Part shown: positions 63,101 to 64,000 of the stretch, one piece after another
How positions within the stretch are numbered: the first letter of the stretch is position 1
Layout of the letters: every line of letters begins with the position of its first letter
Source: SKLM01 sp964542755
GTDB taxonomy: Bacteria; Chloroflexota; Anaerolineae; B4-G1
Direction of reading: 5' to 3'
DNA length: 64,000 bases
NCBI GenBank assembly: GCA_964542755.1
Contig: CAZIWL010000001.1
Location: forward strand, 86,576-150,575
Notes under the pieces: model-generated
Told to the model about the DNA's origin: nothing
Seen by the model: the letters and a program-made list of their open reading frames with translations, nothing else
The model's database searches: none
Position numbers and translations under genes: made by a program

Positions 63101-64000
63101 TGATGCCGAACGTCAATCCCCTCAGCAGCGGCCGGGTGATCCAGACGAAGACGTTCGCCGGCTCGGGCCAGGAGCTCACCCTCGCCCACCGCTACCACTG
63201 GGACGCCCTCGATGACGGCGTCTGCCCCAACGGCAGCGACGCTCCAGGCACCGTCCGCGCTTTCCTCGACGCCGAGCTGGAGGTCGAGCTGACCACCGAC
63301 CCGCCAGGCGCGGCATTCAGCCTGCTCGGGGACGATCTATTCTGGCTGCGGGATCTGCTCATGAACGCGCCGGCCGACGTGACCAGCCATCTCGACTTCA
63401 GGTCCACCTCATTCCCGCCGCTGGGCGACGGGGACACGCTATCCTATACCCTGTCCTTCCGGAATCGGGGCACAGACCCGGCGTACGGCGTGTCGGCCGA
63501 GCTGACGAGCCTCTACGCCCTCAACCTGGGGTCCGTCACTGAAATCTATGTTGGCGAGATAGGGCCCGGGGAGAGGGTGACGCGCACCTTCTCCGGCAGC
63601 GTCGACACCGGCTCATCGCCCGAACCCTGGGCAGCCGTGCAGGTGGAGGCCTTTGACGCAGGCCACCCGGCGGCGGGCGAACCGCTGGAATGGCTCTGGG
63701 CTCACCACCGCGTGGACAGCAGCCCGCCGGTCTTCTACGGGATCGAGTGGCCCAGGTACGTCATCGCGGCAGGGCAGAAACAGGTGTCCGGCTACGCCTA
63801 CGACACGAGCGGCGTGTCGGCGGTGGAGGGACGAATCGAGGGCGGCACATCCCTCTTCCAGTGCAACGGGTCCCAGGTCCAGGCGGGACGATGGTCGTGC
63901 GCCTGGCAGACGAGCGGGGCATCGCACGGACAGTCCTACGCAGTACAGCTGCGGGCCACCGACGCCTTCGGTCAGGCGAGCGCCTGGAGCGGGTCCCGGG
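42115..64000 (+). CDS. Giant multidomain secreted/surface protein, 3' end beyond the window
   Basis: One frame runs from ATG 42115 without a stop to the window end: at least 7,295 codons. Residues 1-32 look like a signal peptide. Two hydrophobic helices lie at about 323-362. Calcium-binding DxDGDG (thrombospondin type 3-like) repeats are at about 443-572 and 1708-1835. A block of several membrane-like helices is at about 1267-1420. Eight LamG-like domains span about 1856-4202. LVIVD-type propeller repeats occur at about 4359-4482 and again at 6304-6459. Between them are 14 FG-GAP repeats (about 4841-5626) and six cadherin-like repeats (about 5631-6299). Ig-like domains follow. It is probably an adhesin or sheath protein. 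Long minus-strand frames over it are shadows. Confidence 0.9.
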   Translation, partial: MIRLRRVPTHSSLVVVLGFLLCLVVPPPLVSAEVPPPARAVQQAWRNAHAAGGYHFATQIAQTTYPAPALVNVGRSSRRDELYLTGEAHLPPELTPVSWASASGSQRSLHMTLWQHGGSILNPADGIEIRIEGDQAHGRQGQGPWQEIDDFSGAFAPGQDLMGYLAGATNIREVPRERFGDTGGRDEDPDHALRVTHYVFDVDGPDFADYLRDQLEAYYRQRGELPMGLSLESPREFQAVTGEGTLSIDDRGLPRRLTVHLVYPPRRDGQRIEAHITTDFSRFVSPELATSIAFAEHPGAWLTTTLRLPQNRASWGWLGQRALLAAASLGLLASVVFYRRSRYVYTVVALAMIVAMVLGPVLQGHHVHAFSQGLAEKRAEQEKRDDEMEVARQQRESFLTTDWDPHQDPLEETAGRVSIPDRQPATGTSHAPSPASRHLLVAADDDDETFDPAGDDDGDGLSNLAEKRLGTDPNNDDTDGDGITDDAEVRGFQALDGTMYYLDPLSPDTNGDGLTDGMECPQLVRTGTDVLSPVGVCQNTDADLEDAADLPRVPDAFDTDNDNDGVPDKVDLSPFSAVGSVQSTFGRNKPLALTLEDLQAGEPVLLDLQVRPQDPDHLAYALNVLDWPTGDNDGQIQRVLDNTFGTHLTTEQLGRDPSAQNGEVRLVPMVEMRLTGRQVPFKLTRPRTTVEVRGDISATVRMEQPAGKPDETALNWTLEDDGAYYVGVFEGPCPTSPSTDPTKYDCGTFGGNDACTIDGRMTELADGGHHLMFTESEDVWACQTIGNVVNGPYDDRMIDPDPMGIYGVSVREMDDDGNLLAYAPVSVVQDELGARNVAFAARIPFEVGGGLEAGEWGNAPQLRLVWLVQMLTDVCDMAGLDEDATDDEVQAWCDQAAHRVEQTQFVHTYDEDWYVSGLSVREDHGLDVALVYEDPASDAHPENDDYLWLFAKGLEGGFVSGRLGDDGERDLTIPKIKQTFDVTSTAPISPTRWNIPLNALRVESYGSGEFPQQAHLAKISEYAEDILTSEFLDGGAPTAEAPTLLIAREEHYRSVSLEAGTASVVGGSVAISFDGAQVETVAAFQWRPYRHRNGAWEAYPIQEYMDLLSVRLGDAFREHPELYDPDYRGTEYAELALDTEILAWQSRYLSFHEGLSNVVQVGPEGYELPDGMVSNGKLAAMAESWTLKGFGFGELAVQLALVNDILDHLAKTLAERADEAERIIPSWLFEEAGDVGAELNQGMMASLKGKLSNLKLRDVWGAVSKGVDLTLAAAAVLCMAMSMSGSRGWQIAGYVLGVVSAAWSLGQAIYTLAVRGTEEAAKSTIKIFGSAMSTAKVAGVIGIIVGAVVAFGFFIYAVAAAGAEFFGLAFNALLAQTIAQVIVAVIMFAIAQIPIVGQLIAAIIAVIDALIYLICGLIGEDAQEHVVGQWLCKGISGIATEIIKLFIYDAHDLVNMQLENRLQTFNFDWAFASGSERKGTSVGSELDVTLGVTSTIQLNHVFPTWEEMLEGWKEGTKLIPIDWKSLSYAWQFNNDKLREATFEYKLQTADSDFHEQVSRDTMWSAWQPGEDDIGKFEIAPFYVVRDVDSGSDPVTLNYAGINQPMDLYLSEGYNLPIQECIALPIGPLCGTCPLCPFVCWVPECHIRDNDGSNHIDMGQRFIMDVFPATLDGFYEAVEKDGGYSLAWGQSTAVTTTLTGADALVFPRQLDFDGDGELNQADGGSDPDDSRWDTDGDLLSDLFELQTGSDPTNPDADGDGLTDDAEARLGTNPYREDTDGDGLTDAEETRGWEFVYELDPDGNQLKTWVTSDPLSPDGDNDGWTDFQEKTYGLHPRVPSVATLLSLDSRVDEARAPKLLLRFEDEPETAVFADSSGYNHAGACTGDACPIVTDGRYVRGIQLDGTDDAVRTELMLDQGAAGPGATLMAWVYPESSEAGNQQIVSTNDGNGDWSLTQSGSSWRVFLGNGAQRDAGTVSLDQWQHVAVVFDPGAGTRLFKNGDQVGVWDDVYHNPQTGSVTIGATPGGGACFEGRIDEVAVFDRPMTEAEIGAAMAGLYNPQDLIVSPGDTLAYQATVKNELLGRQAEGLLKTEFPGDGGDPSSFTNNTIDPTTFVLLPQESETMAGTVDVAGAASSGTMSMTQVAGAIIADWREQCGFAELWLPLNESGTNFTDHCGGIPARGAQCSGTRCPAREASGYFDYGLSFDGDNDYLTLLQGGEPLSANDVGLTPGEQRQGSFSVSVWAQGSGGDFDAGDRAVLGTDEQTTHQGLMLGVRDGKAHMAFYNNGLNSNYRLRTGRWYHLVFRYNAADREMAIFVNGEPRAVDAGHAPFQGEGTLHVGRAQGGSPFQGTLDDLRIFGRALTTAEIRMLYGQPVLEMHFDDPAPYKDDSGFGNTTSGVHCPTWQPPGITGKALGFNSDQSHHCELQGTTLPNMDLKGSAFTWAMWLYPSGSSTFPQGIVGKYVGFGDTDGANTGLAKNSYPSLLRVGRKLRFGFSADTDGDGDSDEWRPVETGNVLTQDTWNHVVVSFGPVYDENDQFVQNKVTFFVNGDPVKSQGVSDPVSYDDATNETIRVGRVSHKGQVYLDRLYVVDEGDGAGKAEVYIEWDDSRVCGGTNDDKGGGCRHDDLVDEDEREIDETLNVYESGRLEVWEQDSSNVAVDGGPDCILDDELINHTFSTNDPGADTWFYGSGGGCGAYGSTDVRLFYTYSNPSVPFYGRLDDLYLYKRALSLEEVQELYLSTFALLRLPLDEAPGSDNFENVVDLSGQSNGFCSGDGCPTSGMSGRENQAALFDGVDDRVRTELSIDQGSGGGGATLMAWVRPRSSSGGDHHIVSTDDGNRDWSLLRTGDTWAVFAGDGAHLTAGYVEEDQWQHVAAIFDPSGVTKLFKNGALIETWTQVGHNPVNGHVTVGALPGGGAHFDGRIDDVRVFDHAIRDEDVQLIYASAPILQLHLDEPAGATAFQDSSGNRNDGACTGTSCPHTGLKGRVGLSPRFDGVNDGIRVFDDWLLDLSSFSVGAWVMPGEILNRQQELIGKSQNYGLLLAAGGLTPTLKTGNQTVHSDVELSLDTWSHVIGTYDDETKELEIYVNGYLQGRETLGGSFTPPHNSTALRLGGIEARFAGQLDEVTLYSRALSPFEVRDIFLYQGKWVEDRESTAVTVDDAPPESDLSSYNAAFPYRANRDVVMHLAAQDDTSGVAMAEVCTCYGNVAGCCAYASNWAAAPPCQDGGDTAWCPTFDPTKLSGEGTYTLQTRTTDRVGHRESPEETYTLYVDGTPPDIETDIQDGALLAAQPHPTQPRAWTVSLAGRISDPELTSGVAGSGLDPDTFTIVLVTPEGTLAGAKRGPVVDGENWTIDYGFLGAPPTGRHTVRAEAADRMGNTVTIDLAEVQVDATASSAALDPRDLPSAIADTLDLDGGASELPGLAQTELVLHVEEEDGATVFRDSSGWGRDGTCTGGACPDVIAGMYGRALQFDGVQQVLTIEDFEPGSEPVSGTITIAAWVRPASRDGFQNIVVHGGTSNPNRRVFLQIAQQAYQAGSNDGTPHKTSFAVPTEDIGQWVHLAGTYDGSHWWLYRNGVPVDAAASAVGAVAVDAAWAVGARSDGTDRFFEGGVDEVVVVNRALSVQEVRALAQQEASGVDQVQTSFAPTLPGSPFHNEQGPEGEVLHLPFEDPADEGDTWVFPDISGHGHAAVCLGDGCPAAGKTGHAGSAVFFDGVDDHVHVEGLGEGYRYPRWSISAWIYRTGERATQPLQDVALFGCSGDNVLSVNVLGNGCPSVADAGGLTALGDQAVPINTWVHLAATRSDDRLALYVDGQQVDSVTASAPISVTCAQRAVVGGDSVRLFAGRVDDVRLFQRALSNEEIQALYLGAGPLLALPMDEVWAVGGTILPDTSGWMHDGILHTGAGDATNKAQPGQVGAYALDLDGADDYVSVEPHVSLDLSRAVAEGGFTEAAWVTTPPDGSLYPVLSSAAYAAEEEGYPALHIVNRRQVQVSFGDGTALTEFTTGDVLADEGWNHVAATFDGEAYAVYVNGAEVAVTDAFSGKLPAATQQFDVGRGAYAQASNCADLAWLDVTPHNWVRQMRITFGGRELGTVLWPTRDRAVRLPNVGGFCGPSDLQVELWSDAQWAWVSLGTTTLSPTPGTGDDTLSVDDLSATLSWRTTAPPASLRHWQGGLDDVRLYPRVLSAREVEALFKGGWQAATLEESGGGVQATSWDAQVPSDLEGAYQLTLRGWDAAGLADNAGPTRHPWQGTVDTMTPRVSITRTTVGERHRYVTVAEDFNLLQEGFSSPCGAGVASETESYQAPWYQALTGAQGEERLYRITADCEVATTGLFPTGAWTELPLVDDSIVVSHDVAYVPAGPLWEVDVEGPALPRFEMVYNGSGDGRAVAVSGQQAYVADGGRGLSVVDLSDPSAAAARMDTAGTAKDVTLHGSHAYLADGSGGLRVADVSDPGNPNEVGHYGAPGDAVALAVSALPPGVRLSALRTLSLASTEVLDPGPGDSTDELGGPGNPPAANEEEKAPRTGGSGADSSRLLRMADAAASLESAPVGGPGDRPGAPTGWSPVDDPLVAAQPLTAAQDGLPDGLTAADRSALEEQIRGTAYHVDWRESTASYVGSNPTHGWHLSFKDAGLRVANPASDWTWQVTLTGVGYPGAVQPVEKLPSSRGLEAEENLVAYAHQAASAAADGTLRGTDPTVVEWYVNDERGLEQGFTINQPPAQAPGSGAPGGDAHVQIEMALETSLLPEMSSDGEAILFRSRLEDAEGPVAVRYGQLHVMDASGMPLFAHLELDSVGGGHAGAYVLRIAFDDQDATYPVTVDPLLTSQLKKRTVTSSRGFGFSVAVDGDTAVVGARNTVVGGRTAQGRAYVYTRNQGGADNWGLVKTLTAPDGAAFDYFGWSAAISGDTVVVGAPYHDASAADNQGAIYVFRRNQGGADNWGFVKKLTASDGAGDDHFHFGMSVAASGYLVVAGASGADVGGNESQGAAYVFARHQGGVDNWGQQKKLVASDGAADDLFGSSVSVSEDTAVVGAWKADVSGRTDQGAAYVYRQNAGGANNWGQVRKVVASNGTWNDHFGRSVSVDGETLVVGAADRNVGTSGDQGMAYVFSRNKNGANQWGEMAILVASDGERWDSFGESVWVGGETVVVGAPDADDSRGTAYVFSRNQGGGDAWGEARRLVASDRASEDRFGDAVAVDGRTIFVGAWWDDVGSTTDQGSVYIFTRQGNVWGREKLIPAPNEAQDEEFGGSLALSGDTLVVADERSDVWSTNRGAVYVLARNKDGEDQWGVVRTLANSGGGYGDLFGSSVAIDGDLLVAGAWFADSGGTVTTNEGAVYVFARNSGGADQWGHVKKLVAGDDTAGDHFGHAVAISGDTVVVGAPDDDVVSTDAGAAYVFSRNQGGNNNWGQVKKLTGSDIAWEDNFGTAVAIHGDLIFVGSPRVSHGGIQTIGAVYVFGRNQGGANNWGQLKKLTPDPIDQSSHFGASLAVNGDILVVGARYYYSTGAAFVFGRNQGGPDAWGQVKRLMAADAAGSDNFGASVATDGDLIVVGSLGDNVGTHIDQGSAHVFARNKGGPDNWGLDTVLTAEDGLSYDYFGRSVAVSDGLAVVGADGAGPAGRAYVYRWTHLTAAGESYVAQEDTLLTIPAPGVLDNDLGGDGAALTAVLAGGPEHGDLDLGQNGSFTYNPAPNYYGGDSFSYRASDGLALSGVATATITVNSVNDPPVTNLDSYTTAEEVTLNVSAPGVLGNDGDPDDTTITAHVDDDPNHGTLTLNTDGSFSYEPEVDFYGTDGFIYYASDGTDQSDSTDVRITVTNVEDAPVAVDDAFEIPEDQDAQVSVESVLDNDADADDDPLTAVLDSPPYTGTLTLRPDGRFTYIPPPDYNGIVAFTYYAQDDTGLDSNVATARITVTPVNDPPEAVDDTYFVNQDTVLAASEWSGVLRNDVDIDGDTLTAAKETDPAHGALTMASDGSFVYTPTTGYYGYDTFTYRADDGIAHATATVSITVNGAPTAEDISVATLEDTSITINVVPQHVSDPDPDGGIMGLLWVDEPSHGTASITADWYGVIYTPTLDFEGVDGFSYSVCDIYELCTTAWITVTVGGVNDPPEAWDDVDVTDEDVARTIDVLANDSDPDGQIPSIMAVGAPARGTATIVGGAILYEPYPDLYGVDTFTYTITDGILTDTAVVTITVRSVEDAPTLGPIRDLALEPGSGPQMIDLTGISSGAANEIQTLTVTASSSNEAVIAPPTVNYASPAPTGTLTLTPVPGEVGAATISVTVTDGVSSTMRTFDVTVWETDGPIGALASGAAGLFVMDLTRSDNPRPVGWLDTPGDARDVAFPHSAGELAGAPLLLFVADGPAGLLIADLSAPESPVVVGAAETPGFANGVVVSGSVAFVADGYAGVTMIDVSDPTAPEVVSTSDTPGYASKVEAAGRYVYVADADGGLRIFDTQAPLGQATACDRAGNCTTKPATVVDTVRAAAAAQPPTSTVAILSVPPVLASTDPLTITGKAQSAVSTLETLTVTVDGVPIHIQPWAPGTVTSTLWTAPWSPLGLSDGKHTLRAELVTADGARADHALSVVLDTEVPTLTIVSRTLTRTHYHPPGTMDVSGTMDDAGGVKNVQLDIEGSTSNAALDTDTWLAQWVLGGGLLPDGETVTATAQAMDVAGRTTTVTETLFVDVAPPTPVELSMTSGATPVLPGATLRTISPMLTLTWTASSDGSGLSDYDVIWRLDDGLSAAQHTASVAPSGVRASQRAVGEARKVGAQVAAHDVHGHETVERFAPLYVDGPRTPDYVVLRDPDGVYRGWMDSGCSMVGTDRRVDRTAMEQTALSTEQRFYVTWNGSQGATGDGALRLAWTGANWATDGDLFVYLDTEPGGATEAFDPSPPAATETPVALPDGMGADWLVWVRDEATAILMAWEDAVAEWRFVEPLGPASYQFNGDLNGGQTDLYLPFAVLGIVDPAATSLDLVALAAEDVSLEESGSALSIWAVMPNVNPLSSGRVIQTKTFAGSGQELTLAHRYHWDALDDGVCPNGSDAPGTVRAFLDAELEVELTTDPPGAAFSLLGDDLFWLRDLLMNAPADVTSHLDFRSTSFPPLGDGDTLSYTLSFRNRGTDPAYGVSAELTSLYALNLGSVTEIYVGEIGPGERVTRTFSGSVDTGSSPEPWAAVQVEAFDAGHPAAGEPLEWLWAHHRVDSSPPVFYGIEWPRYVIAAGQKQVSGYAYDTSGVSAVEGRIEGGTSLFQCNGSQVQAGRWSCAWQTSGASHGQSYAVQLRATDAFGQASAWSGSR
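47680..54720 (+). repeat. Eight LamG-like domains in the giant protein
   Basis: Each unit opens with a strand of the type LxLxhDE followed by a DSSG or similar turn; in seven units this leads to a Cys pair ending in CP (for example GACTGTSCP at about 51033-51056). Starts are near 47680, 48577, 49231, 50335, 50950, 52385, 53095 and 53740. WQHVAVVFD/WNHVAATFD and GRIDEVAVFDR segments mark the ends. The third unit has an extra insert of about 130 residues (49880-50280). LamG domains commonly bind sugars or proteins. Confidence 0.85.
56635..58990 (+). repeat. Fourteen tandem FG-GAP repeats in the giant protein
   Basis: Fourteen units of about 50-58 residues share the form FGxSVAxxGDxxVVGA followed by AYVFxRNQGGxxNWGxVKKL. 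This is the integrin alpha-type beta-propeller blade. Fourteen blades would make two seven-bladed propellers. Unit 8 ends VVAD instead of VVGA, and unit 3 ends VVAGA. The nucleotide repeats are diverged, so they are old rather than a recent expansion. Confidence 0.85.
59005..61010 (+). repeat. Six cadherin-like/VCBS-type repeats in the giant protein
   Basis: Six units of about 95-110 residues share a DxxxxxEDTxxxxxxxGVLDND opening, a GxLTLxxDGSFxYxPxxxYxGxDxFxYxAxDG middle and an ATVxITVxxVNDPP linker. These are characteristic of bacterial cadherin-like adhesion domains (Big_9/VCBS type) that bind calcium between units. A seventh, shorter and more divergent unit follows (about 60700-61010). 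Confidence 0.85.

Overview
The window is GC-rich bacterial DNA. A SARP/BTAD-type regulator, a very large secreted LamG/FG-GAP/cadherin-like protein, a mevalonate kinase, a L,D-transpeptidase and ordinary sigma70 promoters (TTGACA-17-TATAAT) together suggest an uncultured Chloroflexota-like bacterium. That assignment is an inference; no rRNA or other taxonomic marker is present. No tRNA, rRNA, CRISPR array or intact mobile element was found.

Layout. 1-9.7 kb is housekeeping or mixed: a secreted zinc metalloprotease, a TPR/L,D-transpeptidase, mevalonate kinase, a TPR protein, a long coiled-coil protein, SelB and an iron-sulfur flavoprotein. 9.7-28.7 kb is a C1 island built on archaeal-type cofactors. 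It begins with two separately promoted genes, a DUF2193 protein and an unrecognised 593-residue protein. It continues with a mostly overlapping gene string encoding MtdB, FwdD, FwdB, FwdA, Ftr, FwdC and Mch together with cofactor-biosynthesis genes (beta-RFAP synthase, DHPS-like protein, DUF447, two ATP-grasp ligases, a CitG-like protein and a DmrB-like flavoprotein). The enzymes cover methylene-H4MPT to CO2 (or the reverse). No fae, mer or Fwd polyferredoxin gene is present here. FwdB keeps its Fe-S cysteines and active-site cysteine, so this looks like a redox-active formylmethanofuran dehydrogenase rather than the hydrolytic Fhc complex of aerobic methylotrophs. 28.7-35.3 kb carries larB and larC (nickel-pincer cofactor), a sodium/solute symporter, two paralogous nucleotidyltransferase-fold genes and a TIM-barrel protein. 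35.3-40.7 kb is a LacI-controlled ECF transporter operon (fused double ATPase, EcfT, YkoE-like S component) with a PfkB kinase. From 41 kb to the window end there is a SARP-like regulator, divergent from a 70-residue protein and one uninterrupted reading frame that starts at 42115 and is still open at 64000 (at least 7,295 codons).

Most notable observation. The DUF2193 gene and the 593-residue gene are each preceded by a consensus promoter, the same compact structured RNA and an intrinsic terminator. The RNA has a CCC/GGG hairpin whose loop pairs with the 17-nt loop of a second hairpin. The two copies differ in primary sequence but preserve pairing through four compensatory base-pair changes, with identical loop geometry. 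This is a candidate riboswitch-like regulator of the H4MPT/methanofuran pathway that I do not recognise as a named family. Secondary points are the giant protein with an apparently split LVIVD propeller, a candidate SARP operator in front of it, and a stand-alone LarC C-terminal-like protein inside the C1 operon.
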